64,000 nucleotides of DNA, from positions 1,405,114-1,469,113 of the forward strand of contig LT160593.1 in NCBI GenBank assembly GCA_900049755.1. Reading direction: 5' to 3'. Shown piece by piece: positions 26,161 to 34,729 of this stretch. A program made the translations under genes and the position numbers. The notes under the pieces are model-generated. The model saw only the letters and a list, made by a program, of their open reading frames with translations, ran no database searches and had not been told where the DNA came from. Origin of the DNA: Corynebacterium provencense. Lineage in GTDB: Bacteria; Actinomycetota; Actinomycetes; Mycobacteriales; Mycobacteriaceae. The stretch's first letter is position 1, and the number at the start of each line of letters is the position of its first letter.

Positions 26161-26179
26161 TTAGGTAAGGCTAGTCGCG
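26161..26179 (-). promoter_or_regulatory. htaA promoter with DtxR-like box
   Basis: The plus strand TTAGGTAAGGCTAGTCGCG matches the left two thirds of the DtxR consensus. On the minus strand TAGCCT (26173-26168) is the -10, and TTGGGT 17 bp upstream serves as -35; the gene starts about 60 bp downstream. An iron repressor bound here would cover the -10. This is the best iron box in the window. Confidence 0.7.
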
Positions 26180-26268
26180 CCTGGAGGATTACCCAACCCG
26201 GAAACGGCACCTGTCGCAGTACGACAGACATTCCACCGTTTGTCTACCCCCGAAAGTGTGTACCCCTG

Positions 26269-26341
26269 TGCGCACTGACGGGTTCGAACCGCCGACCTGC
26301 TGGGTGTAAACCAGCTGCTCTTCCAACTGAGCTAAGTGCGC
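26269..26341 (-). tRNA. tRNA-Val (anticodon TAC)
   Basis: A 73-nt cloverleaf on the minus strand: acceptor GCGCACT/AGTGCGC, D-arm TTAGCTCAGTTGGAAGAGC, anticodon stem-loop GCTGG-TTTACAC-CCAGC with anticodon TAC (GUA codons), and T-arm GGCGGTTCGAACCCGTC. CCA is not encoded. It lies between htaA and the DUF3052 gene; I see no strong terminator after it. Confidence 0.95.
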
Positions 26342-26378
26342 CAGACAGCAGCATCGCCTACTGCCGACCGGAAAGACT

Positions 26379-26843
26379 CTAGCGCTTCACTCCACGCGCC
26401 ACCAGACAGGCCCCCTGCCAGGACCCCAGTCGGGTGGAGGTCGTCTGGACCAGGCCGGCGATCTGCGCAGATTCCGCGATCTCTCCGGGATCCACGGTAC
26501 CCGCGGTACCCGCGGCGGGAGTCAGAAGCCAGATACGGCCCGCTTCGCCGAGGTTCCTCGTGGCGTCCACCAGACCGTCCACCAGGTCGCCGTCGTCGGC
26601 GCGCCACCACAGGAGGACCACGTCGACCATCTCGTCGGTCTCTTCGTCGAGTAGCTGACTGCCGATGACGTCTTCGAGGGATTCGCTGATCCCGTTGTCG
26701 GCATCCTCGTCCCAGCCGAGCTCCTGGACGATCTGGCCGCCCGTCACATCCATGAGCTCCGCCCAGCCGTTCTCACTGCCCACCGTCGCCCCTGCGGCGT
26801 CTCCCACTGGCTTGTCCCTGACCTTTCGTAAGTTTTCGAGCAT
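26379..26843 (-). CDS. DUF3052 family protein
   Basis: A 154-residue soluble, acidic protein with the DUF3052 pattern GGQIVQELGWDEDAD near residues 34-48, VDVVLLWWRADDGDLVDGLVDA and a C-terminal LGSWQGACLVARGV. Start ATG 26843 has no ribosome-binding site. It is divergent from aceE, an arrangement also found in mycobacteria (Rv2239c/Rv2241). The function is unknown; the fold resembles an alpha/beta domain without obvious catalytic residues. Confidence 0.85.
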   Translation of the reverse strand: MLENLRKVRDKPVGDAAGATVGSENGWAELMDVTGGQIVQELGWDEDADNGISESLEDVIGSQLLDEETDEMVDVVLLWWRADDGDLVDGLVDATRNLGEAGRIWLLTPAAGTAGTVDPGEIAESAQIAGLVQTTSTRLGSWQGACLVARGVKR

Positions 26844-27034
26844 TATGGGTCTGAATAGTAGGTGATCGAGCGTGACCGCACCAGACCTGGGCGTTTCTTT
26901 CCCCTGCCACCCCCGTGATTTCTCCCCCGAACCGAGTACCGCGGACGGGGCTAGGATCGGGGGGACCGCGTTCCTTCGGCCGCCACCGCTGTGCCTCAGG
27001 AACGACACTGATTCCGCAGACCAGGAGGAACGTC

Positions 27035-29818
27035 ATGAGCCCTGCCCACGACAGCAACTTCAGTAATATCCGCGACGGCGTCGCGTCCTACCTCAAGGAC
27101 TCCGACCCGGACGAGACCCAGGAGTGGATGGACTCCCTCGACGGACTCCTGTCAGAGGCGGGCCCCGACAGGGCCCGCTACCTGATGCTCCGGATGCTCG
27201 AGCGGGCGGACGCCCGCCGGGTCTCTCTTCCTCCGCTGCTGTCCACCGACTACGTCAACACCATCCCGACCACGATGGAACCCGAGTTCCCCGGTGACGA
27301 AGCCATGGAGAAGCGGTACCGTCGCTGGATCCGTTGGAATGCCGCCATCATGGTTCACCGCGCCCAGCGCCCCGGAATCGGTGTCGGCGGGCACATCTCC
27401 ACCTACGCGTCCGCGGCAGCTCTCTACGAGGTCGGCTTCAACCACTTCTTCCGCGGAAAGGACCATCCCGGCGGCGGCGACCAGGTCTTCTTCCAGGGCC
27501 ATGCCTCGCCCGGCATGTACGCCCGCGCCTTCCTCGAAGGGCGCCTGTCCGAGGAGGACATGGACGGGTTCCGCCAGGAGAAGTCCAGGCCCGGACACGG
27601 CATGCCCTCCTACCCTCATCCCCGGGACATGCCGGAGTTCTGGGAGTTCCCCACCGTCTCCATGGGTCTGGGCCCGATGGACGCCATCTACCAGGCACGG
27701 TTCAACAAGTACCTCCATGACAGGGGCATCCGGGACACCTCACAGCAGCACGTGTGGGCCTTCCTCGGTGACGGCGAGATGGATGAGCCGGAGGCCCGCG
27801 GCCTCATCCAGCAGGCATCCCTGAACAACCTGGACAACCTCACCTTCGTCGTGAACTGCAACCTGCAGCGGCTCGACGGTCCGGTCCGCGGCAACACCAA
27901 GATCATCCAGGAACTCGAGAGTTTCTTCCGGGGGGCCGGCTGGAACGTCATCAAGGTCATCTGGGCACGCGAGTGGGACCGTCTGCTGGACAAGGACCAG
28001 GACGGTCGCCTGGTCCACATCATGAACACCACCACTGACGGTGACTACCAGACGTTCAAGGGTAAGGACGGGGCCTACGTCCGCAAGAACTTCTTCGAGA
28101 GGGACCCCGAGACAGCGAAGCTCGTCGAGGACATGACGGATGAGGAGATCTTCGCCCTGCGCCGCGGCGGTCACGACTACCGCAAGATCTACGCCGCGTA
28201 CAAGAGGGCCCTGGAGACGAAGGACCAGCCGACCGTCATCCTCGCGCACACGATCAAGGGGTACGGACTCGGGCACAACTTCGAGGGGCGCAACGCGACC
28301 CACCAGATGAAGAAGCTCACCCTCGACGATCTCAAGCGTTTCCGCGACAAGCAGGAGATCCCCGTCACAGACGAGGAGCTCGAGGCGAACCCGAAGCTGC
28401 CGCCCTACTACAATCCCGGACCGGACTCCCCCGAGATCCGCTACATGCTGGAGCGGCGCAGGGAGCTCGGCGGTCCCGTCCCGGAGCGCAGGGTCGATTA
28501 CACCCCGCTGAAGATCCCGGACGCCGAACTGATGCGCGCGGTCCTCAAGGGGTCGGGCAAGCAGAAGGTAGCCACCACCATGGCCCTGGTACGCACACTC
28601 AAGGAGCTCATGGCGGACCCGGAGATCGAGAAGCGCCTTGTCCCGATCATCCCCGACGAGGCCCGCACCTTCGGTATGGACTCCTGGTTCCCCACCTTGA
28701 AGATCTACAACCCCCACGGCCAGAACTACACGCCGGTGGACGCTGACCTCATGCTCTCCTACAAGGAGGCCAGAGACGGTCACATCATGCACGAGGGCAT
28801 CAACGAGGCAGGTTCTGTCGCAGAGTTCATTGCGGCGGGTACCTCGTACGCCACCCACGGCGAGCCGATGATCCCGCTGTACATCTTCTACGCGATGTTC
28901 GGTTTCCAGCGCACGGGTGACTCGATCTGGGCGGCGGCGGACCAGATGACCCGTGGTTTCCTCATCGGGGCGACCGCAGGCGCGACCACTCTCACCGGTG
29001 AAGGTCTCCAGCACATGGACGGCCATTCCCCCGTGCTGGCGTCGACGAACCCGGCCGTCGTGTCCTGGGATCCGGCGTTCGGCTACGAGATCGCGTACAT
29101 CGTCCGTGACGGGATCCGCCGCATGTACGGCGAGGGTTCGGGTCCTGACGGCAAGGGCGAGAACGTCATCTACTACCTCACCGTGTACAACGAGCCGGTG
29201 GAGCAGCCGGCCGCACCGGAGGATCTGGATGTCAACGGCCTGCTCCGGGGCATCTACCTCTATTCGCCTGCCGACCGTCTGGTCGGTACGGGGGCCGGAG
29301 CGACCGGGGACGCCGGGGAAGCTCCCGCCACCGATCTGGTGGCGACGGTCCTCGCCTCGGGCGTGGGTATGACAGAGGCGATCCGTGCGAAGGTCCTGCT
29401 GCGCGAGAAATTCAACGTCAACGTGGCCCTCTACTCTGTTCCTGCATGGGCCGAGCTGGCCCGTGAAGCACGTGAGCTGGACCTCGACGAGCTGAGGCAC
29501 CCCGACGGCGTCATTCCCAGGCCCTATGTGACCGAGGTTCTCGAGGACGCCCCGGGCCCGTTCATCGCTGTGACCGATTTCACACGCTCACTTCCCGAGA
29601 TGATCCGGCCCTACGTCCCCGGTGACTACACCACCCTCGGCTGCGACGGTTTCGGATTCTCCGACACCCGGGAAGCTGCCCGGCGGTTCTTCAACTCTGA
29701 CGCCGAGTCGATCACCGTCGCGGTGCTTTCCGCCCTGGCCCGTGAACACAAGGTCTCCTGGGACGTCGTGAAGGACGCCGCAGCGTCCCTCGAACTCAAC
29801 GATCCGACCAAGGCCTGA
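27035..29818 (+). CDS. aceE: Pyruvate dehydrogenase E1 component
   Basis: A 927-residue homodimeric E1 that decarboxylates pyruvate with thiamine diphosphate and passes the acetyl unit to E2 lipoyl groups. ATG 27035 is set by AGGAGGAACGTC. The ThDP motif begins at [12 protein letters not shown] and ends with [27 protein letters not shown] and [17 protein letters not shown] are typical of the AceE branch. The C-terminal third has the transketolase-like domain ([15 protein letters not shown]). E2 (sucB-type in this genus) and E3 are not in the window. The long minus-strand frame across this gene is only a shadow. Confidence 0.97.
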   Translation: MSPAHDSNFSNIRDGVASYLKDSDPDETQEWMDSLDGLLSEAGPDRARYLMLRMLERADARRVSLPPLLSTDYVNTIPTTMEPEFPGDEAMEKRYRRWIRWNAAIMVHRAQRPGIGVGGHISTYASAAALYEVGFNHFFRGKDHPGGGDQVFFQGHASPGMYARAFLEGRLSEEDMDGFRQEKSRPGHGMPSYPHPRDMPEFWEFPTVSMGLGPMDAIYQARFNKYLHDRGIRDTSQQHVWAFLGDGEMDEPEARGLIQQASLNNLDNLTFVVNCNLQRLDGPVRGNTKIIQELESFFRGAGWNVIKVIWAREWDRLLDKDQDGRLVHIMNTTTDGDYQTFKGKDGAYVRKNFFERDPETAKLVEDMTDEEIFALRRGGHDYRKIYAAYKRALETKDQPTVILAHTIKGYGLGHNFEGRNATHQMKKLTLDDLKRFRDKQEIPVTDEELEANPKLPPYYNPGPDSPEIRYMLERRRELGGPVPERRVDYTPLKIPDAELMRAVLKGSGKQKVATTMALVRTLKELMADPEIEKRLVPIIPDEARTFGMDSWFPTLKIYNPHGQNYTPVDADLMLSYKEARDGHIMHEGINEAGSVAEFIAAGTSYATHGEPMIPLYIFYAMFGFQRTGDSIWAAADQMTRGFLIGATAGATTLTGEGLQHMDGHSPVLASTNPAVVSWDPAFGYEIAYIVRDGIRRMYGEGSGPDGKGENVIYYLTVYNEPVEQPAAPEDLDVNGLLRGIYLYSPADRLVGTGAGATGDAGEAPATDLVATVLASGVGMTEAIRAKVLLREKFNVNVALYSVPAWAELAREARELDLDELRHPDGVIPRPYVTEVLEDAPGPFIAVTDFTRSLPEMIRPYVPGDYTTLGCDGFGFSDTREAARRFFNSDAESITVAVLSALAREHKVSWDVVKDAAASLELNDPTKA

Positions 29819-29957
29819 TCCCGGGAGCCGGGTCACGATCTCAGAATGTGGTTACCTGCCCACCGTTGCTAGTATCGGCGACAGACATCGCCGACTGCTG
29901 TCGGCGGGTTCTTCACCTGCAGCTCACCGCCGGTACGGCAGAAAGGTCCGTGGTCCC

Positions 29958-30293
29958 TTGGAGATCTCACGTGAGGCACAGGAGAGGCTCATCGCAGCCC
30001 TCGGCGGGGCAACCGAGGTCAGGGAGGACGCTGCCACATCCTCACCGGCAGAGGCCACTCCCCTGTCCCGGATAGTGAAGATCATCGAGGATGTCTCCGG
30101 TGTGGAGGCCGGTGACATCACCGCCGGATCTGTGCTGACTGATGATCTCCACCTGACCTCTCTCGCACTCATCGAGATATCCGTGAAGATCGAGGACGAC
30201 TTCCGGGTGGAACTGACCGAGGACGAGATCTGGTCGGCCCGCACTGTCGGTGATCTGGCGGACGCTGCGGTCACCGAGTCGACGGCTGCGTAG
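29958..30293 (+). CDS. Acyl carrier protein
   Basis: A 111-residue acidic protein; residues 38-105 form the carrier domain. The 4'-phosphopantetheine site is Ser68 in DDLHLTSLALIEI, where Thr replaces the common Asp of the D-S-L motif. It should carry acyl chains on its prosthetic group for type I/II fatty acid or related synthesis. The start appears to be TTG 29958; AAAGG is upstream with rather long spacing. The serine-hydrolase gene follows 27 bp later, perhaps co-transcribed. Mycobacteria also have an acyl carrier gene soon after aceE. Confidence 0.88.
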   Translation: MEISREAQERLIAALGGATEVREDAATSSPAEATPLSRIVKIIEDVSGVEAGDITAGSVLTDDLHLTSLALIEISVKIEDDFRVELTEDEIWSARTVGDLADAAVTESTAA

Positions 30294-30320
30294 CACCGGA
30301 CCCGTAGGGGAGATCACGCA

Positions 30321-31217
30321 GTGACGACCGCACAGAAGGTTCTCGCAGAGGTCCGTGACTGGCCGGTCGACCATGTCAGTGCCGCTGTACTGTTGCCGGG
30401 TCCGGAGTCCCCGGTGACGGTCGGTGACGGTCACCGGCTTTTTCCGCTCGCCAGCGTGAGCAAGCTCGTGACCGCCTACACCGTGCTCGTGGCGGTGTCG
30501 GAGGGGTGTTTCTCCCTCGATGACACGGTCGACGGCATTTCGTCTTCCACCGGCGTGGTGGTGGCCGGCCCCGCGGACGCCACGGTCCGGGAGTTGCTGT
30601 CCCATGCTTCGGGTACCGGGTTCTCCGACCGTGTCCGCGAGAAGGCTCCGCGGGCGAGACGTATCTATTCTTCGGCCGGGTTCGAGATTCTCGCGGACCT
30701 GGTCACTGCCGCCGTCTCGGAGGTCGGTCTCGACTTCCCCACCTATGTGAGGGCGGCGGTGGCCGAGCCTCTGGGGATTGCTCCTGCGGAGCTGGTTGTC
30801 GCCGGATCAGCCGGGCACGGGTTCAGCGCGTCACTGGACGCTCTGATTCGCCTGGCCGGCGAGTTCCTGTCGCCGGTGCTGCTTCCGGTCTCCCTGTGGG
30901 ATGAGGCACTGACGCCCCAGTTCCCGGATCTCGACGGTGTGGTTCCCGGCTACGGGCGGCAGCGTCCCTGTCCGTGGGGCCTGGGGTTCGAGTTGCACGG
31001 CCACAAGTTCCCCCACTGGCTAGCGTCCTCCATGCCGGAGGACGTTGCCGGTCATTTCGGCCAGTCCGGTACTTTCCTGTGGTTTCACCGGGCGACGGGC
31101 ACGTCAGGAATCGTGCTCACCGACCGTGCGTTCGGCGACTGGGCCAGGCGACGCTGGGCTGATTTCAATGCCGGGGTCTGGGGCGCCGTGGGGACTGACG
31201 GCTTTCCGGGCGCGTGA
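30321..31217 (+). CDS. Serine beta-lactamase-like hydrolase (class C/DD-peptidase family)
   Basis: A 298-residue protein with the S-x-x-K motif SVSK (Ser45, Lys48) and the tyrosine motif YSS (class C YxN position) near residue 114, followed by a GHFGQSGTFLWFH stretch that can act as the third motif. No signal peptide is visible, so it appears cytoplasmic; an esterase or amidase role is more likely than beta-lactam resistance. Start GTG 30321 has GGGGAGA upstream. It follows the acyl carrier gene closely and converges with lldD. Confidence 0.8.
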   Translation: MTTAQKVLAEVRDWPVDHVSAAVLLPGPESPVTVGDGHRLFPLASVSKLVTAYTVLVAVSEGCFSLDDTVDGISSSTGVVVAGPADATVRELLSHASGTGFSDRVREKAPRARRIYSSAGFEILADLVTAAVSEVGLDFPTYVRAAVAEPLGIAPAELVVAGSAGHGFSASLDALIRLAGEFLSPVLLPVSLWDEALTPQFPDLDGVVPGYGRQRPCPWGLGFELHGHKFPHWLASSMPEDVAGHFGQSGTFLWFHRATGTSGIVLTDRAFGDWARRRWADFNAGVWGAVGTDGFPGA

Positions 31218-31229
31218 CCGTGACGGTGG

Positions 31230-32498
31230 TCAGATCCAGTAGCCGGAGGCGGCTTCCGAGGTTTTGAGGGTCACGTGGTCGGGGGTGAGTTCACTGACCT
31301 TCGTGACGCCGCAGAGGCGCATGGTCCTGCGCATCTGGTCCTCCATGATGTCCAGCATCCTGGCGACCCCGCGCTGCCCTCCGGCCATGAGGCCGTACAC
31401 GTAGGCACGTCCGACGAGGGTGTAGTCAGCGCCGAGTGCGACGGCAGCCGCAATGTCGGCACCGTCCATGATTCCGGTGTCGAGTCCGATGGTGACCTCT
31501 TCTCCGACAGCCTGACGCACCTTGGGCAGCAGGTGCAGCGGGACGGGGGCGCGGTCGAGCTGCCTGCCCCCGTGGTTGGAGAGGATGATTCCGTCCGCAC
31601 CGTGGTCGAGCACCCGCTGTGAGTCTTCGACTGTCTGCAGTCCCTTGCAGATCAGGGTGCCGGGCCAGAGTTCCCGGATCCAGTCGATGTCGTCGAAGGT
31701 GAGGGCGGGGTCGAACATACGGTCCACGAGTTCCGCCACTGTCCCGGAGCTGCGGGACAGGGAGGCGAAGGAGAGCTGTTCTGTGGTCAGGAAGTTGAAC
31801 CACCATGCGGGCCGGTAGGACGCGTCGAGCACTGTCTTCCAGGTCAGCTGGGGCGGGATGGAGAACCCGTTACGGATGTCCCTGAGGCGCGCTCCCGCGA
31901 TGGCGGTGTCCACGGTGACAATGAGCTTGCGGTAGCCGGCGTCCCACGCCCTCTGCACCAGCTCCTTGGAGGCTTCCCGGTCCTTCCAGAGGTAGAGCTG
32001 GAACCAGTTGTTGCCGTCCGGTGTGTGGGCTGCGACATCTTCCAGGGAGGCTGTTCCCATGGTGGAGAGGCAGAAGGGGATTCCCTTGTCTGCTGCTGCG
32101 GCGGACCCGGCGTACTCCCCTTCGGTCTGCATCATCCGGGTGAAACCGGTGGGGGCGATCGCCAGCGGCATGCTCACGCGGTCACCGAAGATCTCCGTCG
32201 ACAGATCGGCGTCACTGACGTCCCTCAGCACCCCGGGGTTGAACTCGAGGTCACGGTAGGCCATCCGTGCCCGGTTGAGGGAGATCTCGTTCTCCGCCGC
32301 GCCGTCGACGTAGTCGAAGGGGGCTGTGGGGGTGCGACGCTTCGCGATCTTGCGGAGCTCCCAGACATTGGTCGCCTTCGCCAGTCTGCGACCGGTGATG
32401 TCGATGGTGGGCTTCTCGAACTTCATGAGCTCTCTGAGGTCCTTGACCGGAGGGAATCTCCGCCGGAGAGCGGACGGTGTGGGTCGCTGTGACGCCAT
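31230..32498 (-). CDS. lldD: L-lactate dehydrogenase (FMN, quinone-linked)
   Basis: A 422-residue flavoprotein of the alpha-hydroxy-acid oxidase family that oxidises L-lactate to pyruvate and feeds the quinone pool. ATG 32498 has AGGAG nine bases upstream. Signatures: PFDYVDGAAENE, PLAIAPTGF, FQLYLWKDRE, and the active-site block SNHGGRQLDRAP with the catalytic His, then LDTGIMDGADIAAAVALGA for FMN phosphate binding. No permease or LldR regulator is adjacent. A 16-bp perfect hairpin lies 73 bp upstream. Confidence 0.94.
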   Translation of the reverse strand: MASQRPTPSALRRRFPPVKDLRELMKFEKPTIDITGRRLAKATNVWELRKIAKRRTPTAPFDYVDGAAENEISLNRARMAYRDLEFNPGVLRDVSDADLSTEIFGDRVSMPLAIAPTGFTRMMQTEGEYAGSAAAADKGIPFCLSTMGTASLEDVAAHTPDGNNWFQLYLWKDREASKELVQRAWDAGYRKLIVTVDTAIAGARLRDIRNGFSIPPQLTWKTVLDASYRPAWWFNFLTTEQLSFASLSRSSGTVAELVDRMFDPALTFDDIDWIRELWPGTLICKGLQTVEDSQRVLDHGADGIILSNHGGRQLDRAPVPLHLLPKVRQAVGEEVTIGLDTGIMDGADIAAAVALGADYTLVGRAYVYGLMAGGQRGVARMLDIMEDQMRRTMRLCGVTKVSELTPDHVTLKTSEAASGYWI

Positions 32499-32570
32499 GT
32501 TTCTGTACTCCTGCTGAAACGATACTTCTGACCTGCTCAACGCTACCCTTGAACAGGTGATGCAGGGCAG

Positions 32571-32604
32571 AGGAGGGCGGGTGACACCTGTCACCCGCCC
32601 TCCT
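32571..32604. terminator. Perfect 16-bp stem-loop between a 38-codon ORF and lldD
   Basis: AGGAGGGCGGGTGACA-CC-TGTCACCCGCCCTCCT is a perfect stem with a two-base loop. It lies 65 bp downstream of the small ORF and 73 bp upstream of lldD. No T-run follows on either strand, so it may be a factor-dependent or structural element rather than a classic terminator. Confidence 0.5.
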
Positions 32605-32668
32605 GCCGGACACCTGGGACGTGCCCGCTGTTCCCGGGCGGCCCCGGGTTCGGGTTCCGCCGCCTGAG

Positions 32669-32785
32669 TCACTTTCTGCCGCGGCGCCTGCCCCTGGTAC
32701 CCCTGCGGTCAAGGACCCGGTCGACGACCCGGGTCACGGCCCAGCTGCCGACGGTCACGAGCGCGTAACGGATGATTCTCTGCAT
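32669..32785 (-). CDS. Small basic peptide of 38 residues
   Basis: ATG 32785 is preceded by AGGGAGTGACC, a good ribosome-binding site. The peptide begins MQRIIRYALVTVGSWAVTRV (possible short amphipathic or membrane helix) and ends in a strongly basic tail with eight Arg/Lys in the last twelve residues. It could be a membrane-associated microprotein. I know no family. Support is the ribosome-binding site and composition only. Confidence 0.45.
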   Translation of the reverse strand: MQRIIRYALVTVGSWAVTRVVDRVLDRRGTRGRRRGRK

Positions 32786-32908
32786 GGTCACTCCCTGATC
32801 GAGGTCTGCGGTTCCGCCCCAGGATACGTGGAACGGTCACTACAGGTGTTCGATGTGAGCAACAGAGCGCGCCTGTACGCCGACGGTGAACACCCGGACA
32901 CAGCTGAA

Positions 32909-32935
32909 CCCCCGACCGTTCTCGCTGGTCGGGGG
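32909..32935 (-). terminator. Terminator hairpin downstream of tRNA-Asn
   Basis: CCCCCGACC - 9-nt loop - GGTCGGGGG forms a 9-bp GC-rich stem, followed by a short TT on the minus strand and by CCTTTCT on the plus strand. It lies 8 bp after the tRNA-Asn 3' end and may act in both directions. Confidence 0.7.
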
Positions 32936-32943
32936 CCTTTCTG

Positions 32944-33015
32944 CTCCCCCTACTGGATTCGAACCAGTAACCCTTCGATTAACAGTCGAATGCTCTGCCG
33001 TTGAGCTAAGGGGGA
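32944..33015 (-). tRNA. tRNA-Asn (anticodon GTT)
   Basis: A 72-nt cloverleaf on the minus strand: acceptor TCCCCCT/AGGGGGA, D-arm TAGCTCAACGGCAGAGC, anticodon stem-loop TTCGA-CTGTTAA-TCGAA with anticodon GTT, T-arm ACTGGTTCGAATCCAGT. CCA is not fully encoded. A GC-rich hairpin follows. Confidence 0.96.
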
Positions 33016-33169
33016 ATACTTCGCAGGAGGTCGGTGCCGGCCCCTGCAACGAGACAGAACTATACCCAGAACCGGTGCGGGCCCACAAATCAGGGGATCT
33101 ACCTGCGGATATTCCGTCCTCCGGGGTGCGTGCACGGCATGTGGAGGGCCACCCGCTACACTGTTCCGC

Positions 33170-33243
33170 GGGGCTATAGCTCAGTCGGTTAGAGCCGCGG
33201 ACTCATAATCCGTTGGTCGCGGGTTCGAGCCCCGCTGGCCCCA
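33170..33243 (+). tRNA. tRNA with CAT anticodon (elongator Met or lysidine-modified Ile2)
   Basis: A 74-nt cloverleaf: acceptor GGGGCTA/TGGCCCC, D-arm TAGCTCAGTCGGTTAGAGC, anticodon stem-loop GCGGA-CTCATAA-TCCGT, T-arm GCGGGTTCGAGCCCCGC. It has an ordinary G1-C72 pair, so it is not initiator tRNA. I cannot separate Met from Ile2 by eye. A strong hairpin follows at once. Confidence 0.93.
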
Positions 33244-33247
33244 CAGC

Positions 33248-33274
33248 AAGCGCGTCGCACTCTGCGACGCGCTT
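33248..33274 (+). terminator. Terminator hairpin after the CAT tRNA
   Basis: AAGCGCGTCGCA-CTC-TGCGACGCGCTT is a perfect 12-bp stem with a 3-nt loop, starting 5 bp after the tRNA and followed by the moderately T-rich CCGTCGTT. Confidence 0.75.
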
Positions 33275-33423
33275 CCGTCGTTACGGGACATCCCGGTCCG
33301 GACGGGTCCACTGTGGGCAAGCCACCAATTGCGGGCAAGCCTCCTGTCGGCGAGCCTGCCGCGGGCGAGGCATGGGCCGATGTCCCGGCGTCTCCTTCCG
33401 TGGTGTGCCCGGCCGTTCCCCGC

Positions 33424-33444
33424 TAATATTGTTGACATGTCAAC
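33424..33444 (+). promoter_or_regulatory. Pirin gene -10 and palindrome over the start codon
   Basis: TAATAT (33424-33429) stands 7 nt before the ATG, the spacing for a leaderless transcript. GTTGACATGTCAAC (33431-33444) is a perfect 14-bp palindrome centred on the start codon. It may be an operator covering the transcription start. Confidence 0.55.
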
Positions 33445-34318
33445 TGTCATCGTGCGCTCGGCGGAGCGGTCCATCTGGCCCGGTAATGACATCAGGTCAC
33501 GGCAGTCCTTCGCGTTCACCGGCGGTTCCACACCACGCCTGATGGCCGAGGCGGGATTCGGGGCCCTCCTCGTGCACAACGACGATCTCGTGGAACCCGG
33601 GGAAGGGTTCGACATGCACCGGCACAGGGACTCCGAAATTGTCACCTGGGTGCTCGAAGGACGCCTCCGGCACCGCGATTCCCGCGGCACTGTCACCGAA
33701 CTCGGCCCCGGCGAAGCTGAGGCCATCTCCGCAGGACGTGGGATCGCGCATGCGGAGACGAATGCCGCCGGCTTCACTTCACGTCAGGTACTGCGGGTGG
33801 TCCAGATGTGGCTGCCCACGGACCGCCCGGACCATTCGCCGACGTACCGCACCGCCGACTTTTCCGCGGCACTCACCGCCGCCCGGGACGCCCCGGACAC
33901 GGCGGAGGACGCACATCGCCCGGTCAGCAGGGTCAGCCCGGTCAGCAGGGTCAGCCTGGTCACGGTCGCCAGCGGACCGGCCGTCGCAGACCTTCAGGAT
34001 TCTCCGCCCTCCACAGTTCCCGCAGAGACGGACTCCCCGACTGTCACCCCGCTGCACATCAACACCCCCGGTGCAGTGTTCCGCGTCGGCCGTCTCGCCG
34101 CCGGACAGTCGGCGGTTCTCCCGGCGTCCCGGTTCACCCATGTCTTGACAGCCACAGGCGTGGTCGCCCTGCCTGACCTCTCCGCCACATTGACCGAAGG
34201 GGATGCCGCCCGGCTGACGGACACGGACCGCGTGACCGTCACCGCGGTGGAGGATGCCGAGATCCTGGTCTGGTCGATGGAGATATCAGCTCTCGAGAGT
34301 CCTTTCACTCCCGGGTGA
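33437..34318 (+). CDS. Pirin family protein (bicupin)
   Basis: A 293-residue protein with two cupin halves. The first has the metal site pattern FDMHRHRDSEIVTWVLEG and GRGIAHAE (two His pairs and a Glu), as in iron-binding pirins. The second half (PLHINTPGAVFRVGRLAAG) lacks it. Some pirins have quercetinase activity, others act as redox-sensitive partners. The linker contains an 18-bp tandem repeat coding VSRVSPVSRVS. Expression is probably leaderless, with a palindrome over the start. It converges with csoR, 2 bp apart. Confidence 0.88.
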   Translation: MSTVIVRSAERSIWPGNDIRSRQSFAFTGGSTPRLMAEAGFGALLVHNDDLVEPGEGFDMHRHRDSEIVTWVLEGRLRHRDSRGTVTELGPGEAEAISAGRGIAHAETNAAGFTSRQVLRVVQMWLPTDRPDHSPTYRTADFSAALTAARDAPDTAEDAHRPVSRVSPVSRVSLVTVASGPAVADLQDSPPSTVPAETDSPTVTPLHINTPGAVFRVGRLAAGQSAVLPASRFTHVLTATGVVALPDLSATLTEGDAARLTDTDRVTVTAVEDAEILVWSMEISALESPFTPG

Positions 34319-34320
34319 CC

Positions 34321-34680
34321 TCATTTCAACAGACGGGACACGGCGGCGGAGACCTCGTCGAGCTTCTCGACAGCTTCGTCGCCTCCCCGCTGTGCGGCGT
34401 GTAGGACGCAGTGCTGCATATGGTCGTCGAGCAGAGCCAGTGCCACCCCTTTGAGCGCGGACTGTACCGCCGAAATCTGGGTGAGGACGTCGATGCAGTA
34501 CTCATCCTCATCGACCATGCGGTGAAGACCCCGCACCTGCCCTTCGATCCGCTTGAGGCGGGCGAGGTAGCGCTTCTTATCCGGGGTGTACCCGTTGTCG
34601 GCGGGCTCGCTGGAGCAGTCGCATCCGCACCCGTCGTCCGTCTGCGCCGCAATATGGAGATTCATGTCACCGGTACCCAT
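34321..34680 (-). CDS. csoR: Copper-sensing repressor CsoR
   Basis: A 119-residue all-helical DUF156 repressor. The Cu(I) ligands Cys62, His87 and Cys91 keep the C-x24-H-x3-C spacing of M. tuberculosis CsoR, and RLKRIEGQVRGLHRMVDEDEYC is the family start. An N-terminal extension with DGCGCDCSS adds three cysteines that may tune copper affinity. ATG 34680 has TAGAAT 6 nt upstream (leaderless), and a symmetric CsoR operator lies at 34691-34709. No copper ATPase or chaperone gene is adjacent, so targets besides itself are elsewhere. Confidence 0.93.
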   Translation of the reverse strand: MGTGDMNLHIAAQTDDGCGCDCSSEPADNGYTPDKKRYLARLKRIEGQVRGLHRMVDEDEYCIDVLTQISAVQSALKGVALALLDDHMQHCVLHAAQRGGDEAVEKLDEVSAAVSRLLK

Positions 34681-34690
34681 ACCCGGATTC

Positions 34691-34709
34691 TATACCCCAC
34701 CGGGGTATA
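34691..34709. promoter_or_regulatory. CsoR operator
   Basis: TATACCCC-ACC-GGGGTATA is a perfect inverted repeat of the GC-rich, TA-flanked type bound by CsoR. It starts 11 bp upstream of csoR and overlaps its probable -10, so apo-CsoR should repress its own gene and copper should relieve this. Confidence 0.85.
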
Positions 34710-34729
34710 CCGGACAAGCGGTGACCTGC

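Noticed and set aside
27740..29500. 586-codon open frame on the minus strand across aceE
   Set aside because: It lies wholly within aceE, has no homology-like motifs, and long antisense frames are common opposite high-GC genes with strong codon bias.
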